Shown: in pieces, positions 34,601-48,500 of the stretch | Position numbering within the stretch: position 1 is the first letter of the stretch | Layout of the letters: each line of letters opens with the position of its first letter | NCBI GenBank assembly: GCA_964017235.1 | Contig: OZ024935.1 | Coordinates: forward strand, 86,395,052-86,459,051 | DNA length: 64,000 nucleotides | Origin: Sabellastarte sp. h YS-2021 | Taxonomy: Eukaryota > Annelida > Polychaeta > Sabellida > Sabellidae | Direction: 5' to 3' | The notes under the pieces: generated by a model | The model's database searches: none | Told to the model about the DNA's origin: nothing | The model's input: only the letters and a program-made list of their open reading frames with translations | Translations under genes and position numbers: made by a program

Positions 34601-37600
34601 GATCTAAGTAAAGACACAGAGCATCCCTTCAAAATAGGTCAACTTGAAACAACCAAAGAAATCCAACTATTGATTCAGTTTATGCAATTTTGAACCTGGG
34701 GCCGTTAGCAGCAAAATATGGACCAAAATGACCTCTTAAGAGCCCCACAAGAAATGTAGCATATAGGCATTGAACTTTTATAATCAGTGAAATATTGTGA
34801 GCAATATTTATGTGGACAGCTTTTAATCAACACAATATACCAAAATTAAGATGCTTAGCTCTCAATCTAACTATGTCAAACTGTTTCAATTATTGAACAT
34901 GTGAGATTGAGTAACGCAAAAGAGTTTAAAATTTTGGTGCATAAACATATTGGTGTCACAAAGTAAGCAAATCCAATCATAGACTCATTTTATACAATTT
35001 TTATCCTGGAGTTGTGACAGAGAAACATTATACCAACTTAACCTCCTAAGCACTGCGCAATATATCCTACTTGCCTTTTAATTATTAGTAAAGTATAGTG
35101 GACAATATCTATACTGAGGTCCCGCAATTGACAAAATAAAAGTAAATTCTTAAGCACCCCAGCCAAAACATTGAAGCTTCTAAAGTTATTTTAAAAGTGA
35201 TTATTGTTAGATTAAAAGTGAATCTTAAACAGTTACTATAGTGGAGTCCTTGAAGGTACATATTAGATATAAATAAAGACACAGAGCATCCCTTCAAAAT
35301 AGGTCAACTTGAAACAATCAAAGAAATCCAACTATTGATTCAGTTTACGCAATTTTGAAACTGGGGCTGTTAGCAGCAAAATATGGACCAAAATGACCTC
35401 TTAAGAGCCCCACAAGAAATGTAGCATATAGGCATTGAACTTTTATAATCAGTGAAATATTGTGAGCAATATTTATGTGGACAGCTTTTAATCAACACAA
35501 TATAGCAAAATTAAGATGCTTAGCTCTCAAACTAACTATGTCAAACTGTTTGACTTATTGAACATGTGTGATTGAGTAAGGCAAAAGAGTTTAAAATTTG
35601 GTGCATAAACACATTGGTGTCACAAAATAAGCAAATCCAATCATAGACTCATTTTACACAATTTTTATCCTGGAGTTGTGACAGAGAAACATTATACCAA
35701 ACTTAACCTTCTAAACACTGCACTATATATCCTACTTGCGTTTCAATTATTATTAAGTATAGTGAACAATATCTATACTGAGGTCCCGCAATTGACAAAA
35801 TAAAAGTAACTTCTTAAGCACCTCAGCCAAAACATTGAAGCTTCTAAAGTTATTTTAAAAGTGATTCTTGTCAGATTAAAAGTGAATCTTGAACAGTTAC
35901 TATAGTGGAGTCCTTGAAGGTACATACTAGATCTAAATAAAGACACAGAGCATCCCTTCAAAATAGGTCAACTTGGAACAACCAAAGAAATCCGACTATT
36001 GACTCAGTTTAAGCAATTTTGAACCTGGGGCTGTTAGCAGGAAAATATGGACCAAAATGACCTCTTAAGAGCCCCACAAGAAATGTAACATATAGGCATT
36101 GAACTTTTATAATCAGTGAAATATTCTGAGCAATATTTATGTGGACAGCTTTTAATCAACACAATATACCAAAATTAAGATGCTTAGCTCTCAATCTAAC
36201 TATGTCAAACTGTTTCAATTATTGAACATGTGTGATTGAGTAAGGCAAAAGAGTTTAAAATTTTGGTGCATAAACACATTGGTGTCACAAAGTAAGCAAA
36301 TCCAATCATAGACTCATTTTATACAATTTTTATCCTGGAGTTGTGACAGAGAAACATTATACCAACTTAACCTTCTAAGCACTGCGCAATATATCCTACT
36401 TGCCTTTTAATTATTAGTAAAGTATAGTGGACAATATCTATACTGAGGTCCCGCAATTCACAAAATAAAAGTAAATTCTTAAGCACCCCAGCCAAAATAT
36501 TGAAGCTTCTAAAGTTATTTTAAAAGTGATTATTGTCAGATTAAAAGTGAATCTTGAACAGTTACTATAGCGGAGTCCTTGAAGGTACATACTAGATCTA
36601 AGTAAAGACACAGAGCATCCCTTCAAAATAGGTCAACTTGAAACAACCAAAGAAATCCAACTATTGATTCAGTTTATGCAATTTTGAACCTGTGGCCGTT
36701 AGCAGCAAAATATGGACCAAAATGACCTCTTAAGAGCCCCACAAGAAATGTAGCATATAGGCATTGAACTTTTATAATCAGTGAAATATTGTGAGCAATA
36801 TTTATGTGGACAGCTTTTAATCAACACAATATACCAAAATTAAGATGCTTAGCTCTCAATCTAACTATGTCAAACTGTTTCAATTATTGAACATGTGAGA
36901 TTGAGTAACGCAAAAGAGTTTAAAATTTTGGTGCATAAACATATTGGTGTCACAAAGTAAGCAAATCCAATCATAGACTCATTTTATACAATTTTTATCC
37001 TGGAGTTGTGACAGAGAAACATTATACCAACTTAACCTCCTAAGCACTGCGCAATATATCCTACTTGCCTTTTAATTATTAGTAAAGTATAGTGGACAAT
37101 ATCTATACTGAGGTCCCGCAATTGACAAAATAAAAGTAAATTCTTAAGCACCCCAGCCAAAACATTGAAGCTTCTAAAGTTATTTTAAAAGTGATTATTG
37201 TTAGATTAAAAGTGAATCTTAAACAGTTACTATAGTGGAGTCCTTGAAGGTACATATTAGATATAAATAAAGACACAGAGCATCCCTTCAAAATAGGTCA
37301 ACTTGAAACAATCAAAGAAATCCAACTATTGATTCAGTTTACGCAATTTTGAAACTGGGGCTGTTACCAGCAAAATATGGACCAAAATGACCTCTTAAGA
37401 GCCCCACAAGAAATGTAGCATATAGGCATTGAACTTTTATAATCAGTGAAATATTGTGAGCAATATTTATGTGGACAGCTTTTAATCAACACAATATAGC
37501 AAAATTAAGATGCTTAGCTCTCAAACTAACTATGTCAAACTGTTTGACTTATTGAACATGTGTGATTGAGTAAGGCAAAAGAGTTTAAAATTTGGTGCAT

Positions 37601-40600
37601 AAACACATTGGTGTCACAAAATAAGCAAATCCAATCATAGACTCATTTTACACAATTTTTATCCTGGAGTTGTGACAGAGAAACATTATACCAAACTTAA
37701 CCTTCTAAACACTGCACTATATATCCTACTTGCGTTTCAATTATTATTAAGTATAGTGAACAATATCTATACTGAGGTCCCGCAATTGACAAAATAAAAG
37801 TAACTTCTTAAGCACCTCAGCCAAAACATTGAAGCTTCTAAAGTTATTTTAAAAGTGATTCTTGTCAGATTAAAAGTGAATCTTGAACAGTTACTATAGT
37901 GGAGTCCTTGAAGGTACATACTAGATCTAAATAAAGACACAGAGCATCCCTTCAAAATAGGTCAACTTGGAACAACCAAAGAAATCCGACTATTGACTCA
38001 GTTTAAGCAATTTTGAACCTGGGGCTGTTAGCAGGAAAATATGGACCAAAATGACCTCTTAAGAGCCCCACAAGAAATGTAACATATAGGCATTGAACTT
38101 TTATAATCAGTGAAATATTCTGAGCAATATTTATGTGGACAGCTTTTAATCAACACAATATACCAAAATTAAGATGCTTAGCTCTCAATCTAACTATGTC
38201 AAACTGTTTCAATTATTGAACATGTGTGATTGAGTAAGGCAAAAGAGTTTAAAATTTTGGTGCATAAACACATTGGTGTCACAAAGTAAGCAAATCCAAT
38301 CATAGACTCATTTTATGCAATTTTTATCCTGGAGTTGTGACAGAGAAACATTATACCAACTTAACCTTCTAAGCACTGCGCAATATATCCTAGTTGCCTT
38401 TTAACTATTAGTAAAGTATAGTGGACAATATCTATACTGAGGTCCCGCAATTGACAAAATAAAAGTAAATTCTTAAGCACCCCAGCCAAAATATTGAAGC
38501 TTCTAAAGTTATTTTAAAAGTGATTATTGTCAGATTAAAAGTGAATCTTGAACAGTTACTATAGTGGAGTCCTTGAAGGTACATACTAGATCTCCATAAA
38601 GACACAGAGCATCAATTCCAAATAGGTTAACTTGAAACAATCAAAGAAATCCAACTATTGATTCAGTTTACGCAATTTTGAACCTGGGGCTGTTAGCAGC
38701 AAAATATGGACCAAAATGACCTCTTAAGAGCCCCACAAGAAATGTAACATATAGGCATTGAACTTTTATAATCAGTGAAATATTCTGAGCAATATTTATG
38801 TGGACAGCTTTTAATCAACACAATATACCAAAATTAAGATGCTTAGCTCTCAATCTAACTATGTCAAACTGTTTGACTTATTGAACATGTGTGATTGAGT
38901 AAGGCAAAAGAGTTTAAAATTTGGTGCATAAACACATTGGTGTCACAAAATAAGCAAATCCAATCATAGACTCATTTTACACAATTTTTATCCTGGAGTT
39001 GTGACAGAGAAACATTATACCAACTTAACCTCCTAAGCACTGCGCAATATATCCTACTTGCCTTTTAATTATTAGTAAAGTATAGTGGACAATATCTATA
39101 CTGAGGTCCCGCAATTGACAAAATAAAAGTAAATTCTTAAGCACCCCAGCCAAAACATTGAAGCTTCTAAAGTTATTTTAAAAGTGATTATTGTTAGATT
39201 AAAAGTGAATCTTAAACAGTTACTATAGTGGAGTCCTTGAAGGTACATATTAGATATAAATAAAGACACAGAGCATCCCTTCAAAATAGGTCAACTTGAA
39301 ACAATCAAAGAAATCCAACTATTGATTCAATTCACGCAATTTTGAAACTGGGGCTGTTAGCAGCAAAATATGGACCAAAATGACCTCTTAAGAGCCCCAC
39401 AAGAAATGTAGCATATAGGCATTGAACTTTTATAATCAGTGAAATATTGTGAGCAATATTTATGTGGACAGCTTTTAATCAACACAATATAGCAAAATTA
39501 AGATGCTTAGCTCTCAAACTAACTATGTCAAACTGTTTGACTTATTGAACATGTGTGATTGAGTAAGGCAAAAGAGTTTAAAATTTGGTGCATAAACACA
39601 TTGGTGTCACAAAATAAGCAAATCCAATCATAGACTCATTTTACACAATTTTTATCCTGGAGTTGTGACAGAGAAACACTATACCAAACTTAACCTTCTA
39701 AACACTGCACTATATATCCTACTTGCCTTTCAATTATTATTAAGTATAGTGAACAATATCTATACTGAGGTCCCGCAATTGACAAAATAAAAGTAACTTC
39801 TTAAGCACCTCAGCCAAAACATTGAAGCTTCTAAAGTTATTTTAAAAGTGATTCTTGTCAGATTAAAAGTGAATCTTGAACAGTTACTATAGTGGAGTCC
39901 TTGAAGGTACATACTAGATCTAAATAAAGACACAGAGCATCCCTTCAAAATAGGTCAACTTGGAACAACCAAAGAAATCCGACTATTGACTCAGTTTAAG
40001 CAATTTTGAACCTGGGGCTGTTAGCAGGAAAATATGGACCAAAATGACCTCTTAAGAGCCCCACAAGAAATGTAACATATAGGCATTGAACTTTTATAAT
40101 CAGTGAAATATTCTGAGCAATATTTATGTGGACAGCTTTTAATCAACAGAATATACCAAAATTAAGATGCTTAGCTCTCAATCTAACTATGTCAAACTGT
40201 TTCAATTATTGAACATGTGTGATTGAGTAAGGCAAAAGAGTTTAAAATTTTGGTGCATAAACACATTGGTGTCACAAAGTAAGCAAATCCAATCATAGAC
40301 TCATTTTATACAATTTTTATCCTGGAGTTGTGACAGAGAAACATTATACCAACTTAACCTTCTAAGCACTGCGCAATATATCCTACTTGCCTTTTAATTA
40401 TTAGTAAAGTATAGTGGACAATATCTATACTGAGGTCCCGCAATTGACAAAATAAAAGTAAATTCTTAAGCACCCCAGCCAAAATATTGAAGCTTCTAAA
40501 GTTATTTTAAAAGTGATTATTGTCAGATTTAAAGTGAATCTTGAACAGTTACTATAGTGGAGTCCTTGAAGGTACATACTAGATCTCCATAAAGACACAG

Positions 40601-43600
40601 AGCATCAATTCCAAATAGGTTAACTTGAAACAATCAAAGAAATCCAACTATTGATTCAGTTTACACAATTTTGAACCTGGGGTTGTTAGCAGCAAAATAT
40701 GGACCAAAATGACCTCTTAAGAGCCCCACAAGAAATGTAGCATATAGGCATTGAACTTTTCTAATCAGTGAAATATTGTGAGCAATATTTATGTGGATAG
40801 CTTTTAATCAACACAATATACCAAAATTAAGATGCTTAGCTCTCAATCTAACTATGTCAAACTGTTTGACTTATTGAACATGTGTGATTGAGTAAGGCAA
40901 AAGAGTTTAAAATTTGGTGCATAAACACATTGGTGTCACAAAATAAGCAAATCCAATCATAGACTCATTTTACACAATTTTTATCCTGGAGTTGTGACAG
41001 AGAAACATTATACCAAACTTAACCTTCTAAGCACTGCACAATATATCCTACTTGCCTTTCAATTATTATTAAGTATAGTGAACAATATCTATACTGAGGT
41101 CCCGCAATTGACAAAATAAAAGTAACTTCTTAAGCACCTCAGCCAAAACATTGAAGCTTCTAAAGTTATTTTAAAAGTGATTCTTGTCAGATTAAAAGTG
41201 AATCTTGAACAGTTACTATAGTGGAGTCCTTGAAGGTACATACTAGATCTAAATAAAGACACAGAGCATCCCTTCAAAATAGGTCAACTTGGAACAACCA
41301 ACGAAATCCGACTATTGACTCAGTTTAAGCAATTTTGAACCTGGGGCTGTTAGCAGGAAAATATGGACCAAAATGACCTCTTAAGAGCCCCACAAGAAAT
41401 GTAACATATAGGCATTGAACTTTTATAATTAGTAAAATATTGTGAGCAATATTTATGTGGACAGCTTTTAATCAACACAATGTACAAAAATTAAGATGCT
41501 TAGCTCTCAATCTAACTATGTCAAACTGTTTCAATTATTGAACATGTGTGATTGAGTAAGGCAAAAGAGTTTAAAATTTTGGTGCGTAAACACATTGGTG
41601 TCACAAAGTAAGCAAATCCAATCATAGACTCATTTTATACAATTTTTATGCTGGAGTTGTGACAGAGAAACATTATGCCAACTTAACCTTCTAAGCACTG
41701 CGCAATATATCCTACTTGCCTTTTAACTATTAGTAAAGTATAGTGGACAATATCTATACTGAGGTCCCGCAATTGACAAAATAAAAGTAAATTCTTAAGC
41801 ACCCCAGCCAAAATATTGAAGCTTCTAAAGTTATTTTAAAAGTGATTATTGTCAGATTAAAAGTGAATCTTGAACAGTTACTATAGTGGAGTCCTTGAAG
41901 GTACATACTAGATCTCCATAAAGACACAGAGCATCAATTCCAAATAGGTTAACTTGAAACAATCAAAGAAATCCAACTATTGATTCAGTTTACGCAATTT
42001 TGAACCTGGGGCTGTTAGCAGCAAAATATGGACCAAAATGACCTCTTAAGAGCCCCACAAGAAATGTAACATATAGGCATTGAACTTTTATAATCAGTGA
42101 AATATTCTGAGCAATATTTATGTGGACAGCTTTTAATCAACACAATATACCAAAATTAAGTTGCTTAGCTCTCAATCTAACTATGTCAAACTGTTTGACT
42201 TATTGAACATGTGTGATTGAGTAAGGCAAAAGAGTTTAAAATTTGGTGCATAAACACATTGGTGTCACAAAATAAGCAAATCCAATCATAGACTCATTTT
42301 ACACAATTTTTATCCTGGAGTTGTGACAGAGAAACATTATACCAAACTTAACCTTCTAAGCACTGCACAATATATCCTACTTGCCTTTCAATTATTATTA
42401 AGTATAGTGAACAATATCTATACTGAGGACCCACAATTGACAAAATAAAAGTAACTTCTTAAGCACCTCAGCCAAAATATTGAAGCTTCTAAAGTTATTT
42501 TAAAAGTGATTATTGTCAGATTAAAAGTGAATCTTGAACAGTTACTATATTGGAGTCCTTGAAGGTACATACTAGATCTAAATAAAGACACAGAGCATCC
42601 CTTCAAAATAGGTCAACTTGAAACAATCAAAGAAATCCAACTATTGATTCAGTTTACGCAATTTTGAAACTGGGGCTATTAGCAGCAAAATATGGACCAA
42701 AATGACCTCTAAAGAGCCCCACAAGAAATGTAACATATAGGCATTGAACTTTTATAATCAGTGAAATATTGTGAGCAATATTTATGTGGACAGCTTTTAA
42801 TCAACACAATATAGCAAAATTAAGATGCTTAGCTCTCAAAGTAACTATTTCAAACTGTTTCAATTATTGAACATGTGTGATTGAGTAACGCAAAAGAGTT
42901 TAAAATTTTGGTGCATAAACACATTGGTGTCACAAAGAAAGTAAATCCAATCATAGACTCATTTTATACAATTTTTATCCTGGAGTTGTGACAGAGAAAA
43001 ATTATACCAACTTAACCTTCTAAGCACTGCACAATATATCCTACTTGCCTTTTAATTATTAATAAAGTATAGAGGACAATATCTATACTGAGGTCCAGCA
43101 ATTGACAAAATAAAAGTAAATTCTTAAGCACCCCAGCCAAAATATTGAAGCTTCTAAAGTTATTTTAAAAGTGATTATTGTCAGATTAAAATTGAATCTT
43201 GAACAGTTACTATAGTGGAGTCCTTGAAGGTACATACTAGATCTTAATAAAGACACAGAGCATCAATTCAAAATAGGTCAACTTGGAACAACCAAAGAAA
43301 TCCGACTATTAATTCAGTTTAAGCAATTTTGAACCTGGGGCTGTTAGCAGCAAAATATGGACCAAAATGTTCTCTTAAGAGCCCCACAAGAAATGTAACA
43401 TATAGGCATTGAACTTTTATAATCAGTGAAATATTGTGAGCAATATTTATGTGGACAGCTTTTAATCAACACAATATACCAAAATTAAGATGCTTAGCTC
43501 TCAATCTAACTATGTCAAACTGTTTGACTTATTGAACATGTGTGATTGAGTAAGGTAAAAGTGTTTAAAATTTTGGTGCCTAAACACATTGGTGTCACAA

Positions 43601-45599
43601 AGTAAGCAAATCCAATCATAGACTCATTTTACACAATTTTTATCCTGGAGTTGTGACAGAGAAACATTATACCAAACTTAACCTTCTAAGCACTGCACAA
43701 TATATCCTACTTGCCTTTCAATTATTATTAAGTATAGTGAACAATATCTATACTGAGGTCCCGCAATTGACAAAATAAAAGAAACTTCTTAAGCACCCCA
43801 GCCAAAACATTGAAGCTTCTAAAGCTATTTTAAAAGTGATTATTGTTAGATTAAAAGTGAATCTTAAACAGTTACTATAGTGGAGTCCTTGAAGGTACAT
43901 ATTAGATATAAATAAAGACACAGAGCATCCCTTCAAAATAGGTCAATTTGGAACAACCAAAGAAATCCAACTATTGATTCAGTTTACGCAATTTTGAACC
44001 TGGGGCTGTTAGCAGTAAAATATGGACCAAAATGACCTCTTAAGAGCCCCACAAGAAATGTAACATATAGGCATTGAACTTTTATAATCAGTGGAATATT
44101 CTGAGCAATATTTATATGGACAGCTTTTAATCAACAGAATATACCAAAATTAAGATGCTTAGCTCTCAATCTAACTATGTCAAACTGTTTCTATTATTGA
44201 ACATGTGTGATTGAGTCAGGCAAAAGAGTTTAAAATTTTGGTGCATAAACACATTGGTGTCACAAAGTAAGCAAATCCAATCATAGACTCATTTTATACA
44301 ATTTTTATCCTGGAGTTGTGACAGAGAAACATTATACCAACTTAACCTTCTAAGCACTGAACAATATATCCTACTTGCCTTTTAATTATTAGTAAAGTAT
44401 AGTGAACAATATATATACTGAGGTCCCGCAATTGACAAAATAAAAGTAAATTCTTAAGCACCCCAGCCAAAATATTGAAGCTTCTAAAGTTATTTTAAAA
44501 GTAATTATTGTCAGATTAAAAGTGAATCTTGAACAGTTACTATAGCGGAGTCCTTGAAGGTACATACTAGATCTAAATAAAGACAGAGCATCCCTTCAAA
44601 ATAGGTCAACTTGAAACACCAAAGAAATCCAAGTATTGATTCAGTTTACGCAATTTTGAACCTGGGGCTGTTAGCAGCAAAATATGGACCAAAATGACCT
44701 CTTAAGAGCCCCACAAGAAATGTAACATATAGGCATTGAATTTTTATAATCAGTGAAATATTGTGAGCAATATTTATGTGGACAGCTTTTAATCAACACA
44801 ATATACCAAAATTAAGATGCTTAGCTCTCAATCTAACTATGTCAAACTGTTTGACTTATTGAACATGTGTGATTGAGTATGGCAAAAGAGTTTAAAATTT
44901 TGGTGCCTAAACATATTGGTGTCACAAAGTAAGCCAATCCAATCATAGACTCATTTTACACAATTTTTATCCGGGAGTTGTGACAGAGAAACATTATACC
45001 AAACTTAACCTTCTAAGCACTGCACAATATATCCTACTTGCCTTTCAATTATTATTAAGTATAGTGAACAATATCTATACTGAGGTCCCGCAATTGACAA
45101 AATAAAAGTAACTTCTTAAGCACCCCAGCCAAAACATTGAAGCTTCTAAAGCTATTTTAAAAGTGATTATTGTTAGATTAAAAGTGAATCTTAAACAGTT
45201 ACTATAGTGGAGTCCTTGAAGGTACATATTAGATATAAATAAAGACACAGAGCATCCCTTCAAAATAGGTCAATTTGGAACAACCAAAGAAATCCAACTA
45301 TTGATTCAGTTTACGCAATTTTGAACCTGGGGCTGTTAGCAGTAAAATATGGACCAAAATGACCTCTTAAGAGCCCCACAAGAAATGTAACATATAGGCA
45401 TTGAACTTTTATAATCAGTGAAATATTCTGAGCAATATTTATATGGACAGCTTTTAATCAACACAATATACCAAAATTAAGATGCTTAGCTCTCAATCTA
45501 ACTATGTCAAACTGTTTCAATTATTGAACATGTGTGATTGAGTACGGCAAAAGAGTTTAAAATTTTGGTGCATAAACACATTGGTGTCACAAAGAAAGT
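31645..45599. repeat. Higher-order repeat of 13,955 bp (21 monomers), copy 1
   Basis: All landmarks I compared recur exactly 13,955 bp to the right. These include rare variants: gattcaattcacgc (about 39325), gcagatttaaagtg (about 40524), cttttctaatcag (about 40756), ataattagtaaaata (about 41427), cattatgccaac (about 41671) and ggcatctgttaccag-type sites (ctgttaccag 37361). Boundaries are set by where identity with the next copy begins and ends. Confidence 0.9.
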
Positions 45600-48500
45600 A
45601 AATCCAATCATAGACTCATTTTACACAATTTTTATCCTGGAGTTGTGACAGAGAAACACTATACCAAACTTAACCTTCTAAACACTGCACTATATATCCT
45701 ACTTGCCTTTCAATTATTATTAAGTATAGTGAACAATATCTATACTGAGGTCCCGCAATTGACAAAATAAAAGTAACTTCTTAAGCACCTCAGCCAAAAC
45801 ATTGAAGCTTCTAAAGTTATTTTAAAAGTGATTCTTGTCAGATTAAAAGTGAATCTTGAACAGTTACTATAGTGGAGTCCTTGAAGGTACATACTAGATC
45901 TAAATAAAGACACAGAGCATCCCTTCAAAATAGGTCAACTTGGAACAACCAAAGAAATCCGACTATTGACTCAGTTTAAGCAATTTTGAACCTGGGGCTG
46001 TTAGCAGGAAAATATGGACCAAAATGACCTCTTAAGAGCCCCACAAGAAATGTAACATATAGGCATTGAACTTTTATAATCAGTGAAATATTCTGAGCAA
46101 TATTTATGTGGACAGCTTTTAATCAACACAATATACCAAAATTAAGATGCTTAGCTCTCAATCTAACTATGTCAAACTGTTTCAATTATTGAACATGTGT
46201 GATTGAGTAAGGCAAAAGAGTTTAAAATTTTGGGGCATAAACACATTGGTGTCACAAAGTAAGCAAATCCAATCATAGACTCATTTTATACAATTTTTAT
46301 CCTGGAGTTGTGACAGAGAAACATTATACCAACTTAACCTTCTAAGCACTGCGCAATATATCCTACTTGCCTTTTAATTATTAGTAAAGTATAGTGGACA
46401 ATATCTATACTGAGGTCCCGCAATTGACAAAATAAAAGTAAATTCTTAAGCACCCCAGCCAAAATATTGAAGCTTCTAAAGTTATTTTAAAAGTGATTAT
46501 TGTCAGATTAAAAGTGAATCTTGAACAGTTACTATAGTGGAGTCCTTGAAGGTACATACTAGATCTCCATAAAGACACAGAGCATCAATTCCAAATAGGT
46601 TAACTTGAAACAATCAAAGAAATCCAACTATTGATTCAGTTTACACAATTTTGAACCTGGGGTTGTTAGCAGCAAAATATGGACCAAAATGACCTCTTAA
46701 GAGCCCCACAAGAAATGTAACATATAGGCATTGAACTTTTATAATCAGTGAAATATTGTGAGCAATATTTATGTGGATAGCTTTTAATCAACACAATATA
46801 CCAAAATTAAGATGCTTAGCTCTCAATCTAACTATGTCAAACTGTTTGACTTATTGAACATGTGTGATTGAGTAAGGCAAAAGAGTTTAAAATTTGGTGC
46901 ATAAACACATTGGTGTCACAAAATAAGCAAATCCAATCATAGACTCATTTTACACAATTTTTATCCTGGAGTTGTGACAGAGAAACATTATACCAAACTT
47001 AACCTTCTAAGCACTGCACAATATATCCTACTTGCCTTTCAATTATTATTAAGTATAGTGAACAATATCTATACTGAGGTCCCGCAATTGACAAAATAAA
47101 AGTAACTTCTTAAGCACCTCAGCCAAAACATTGAAGCTTCTAAAGTTATTTTAAAAGTGATTCTTGTCAGATTAAAAGTGAATCTTGAACAGTTACTATA
47201 GTGGAGTCCTTGAAGGTACATACTAGATCTAAATAAAGACACAGAGCATCCCTTCAAAATAGGTCAACTTGGAACAACCAACGAAATCCGACTATTGACT
47301 CAGTTTAAGCAATTTTGAACCTGGGGCTGTTAGCAGGAAAATATGGACCAAAATGACCTCTTAAGAGCCCCACAAGAAATGTAACATATAGGCATTGAAC
47401 TTTTATAATCAGTAAAATATTGTGAGCAATATTTATGTGGACAGCTTTTAATCAACACAATGTACAAAAATTAAGATGCTTAGCTCTCAATCTAACTATG
47501 TCAAACTGTTTCAATTATTGAACATGTGTGATTGAGTAAGGCAAAAGAGTTTAAAATTTTGGTGCATAAACACATTGGTGTCACAAAGTAAGCAAATCCA
47601 ATCATAGACTCATTTTATACAATTTTTATCCTGGAGTTGTGACAGAGAAACATTATACCAAACTTAACCTTCTAAGCACAGCACAATATATCCTACTTAC
47701 CTTTCAATTATTATTAAGTATAGTGAACAATATCTATACTGAGGTCCCGCAATTGACAAAATAAAAGTAACTTCTTAAGAATCCCAGCCAAAACATTGAA
47801 CCTTCTAACGCTATTTTAAAAGTGATTATTGTTAGATTAAAAGTGAATCTTAAACAGTTACTATAGTGGAGTCCTTGAAGGTACATATTAGATCTAAATA
47901 AAGACACAGAGCATCCCTTCAAAATAGGTCAACTTGGAACAACCAAAGAAATCCAACTATTGATTCACTTTAAGCAATTTTGAACCTGGGGCTGTTACCA
48001 GCAAAATATGGACCAAAATGACCTCTTAAGAGCCGCACAAGAAATGTAACATATAGGCATTGAACTTTTATAATCAGTAAAATATTGTGAGCAATATTTA
48101 TGTGAACAGCTTTTAATCAACACAATATACCAAAATTAAGATGCTTAGCTCTCAATCTAACTATGTCAAACTGTTTCAATTATTGAACATGTGTGATTGA
48201 GTAAGGCAAAAGAGTTTAAAATTTTGGTGCATAAACACATTGGTGTCACAAAGTAAGCAAATCCAATCATAGACTCATTTTATACAATTTTTATCCTGGA
48301 GTTGTGACAGAGAAACATTATACCAACTTAACCTTCTAAGCACTGCACAATATATCCTACTTGCCTTTTAATTATTAATAAAGTATAGTGGACAATATCT
48401 ATACTGAGGTCCCGCAATTGACAAAATAAAAGTAAATTCTTAAGCACCCCAGCCAAAATATTGAAGCTTCTAAAGTTATTTTAAAAGTGATTATTGTCAG

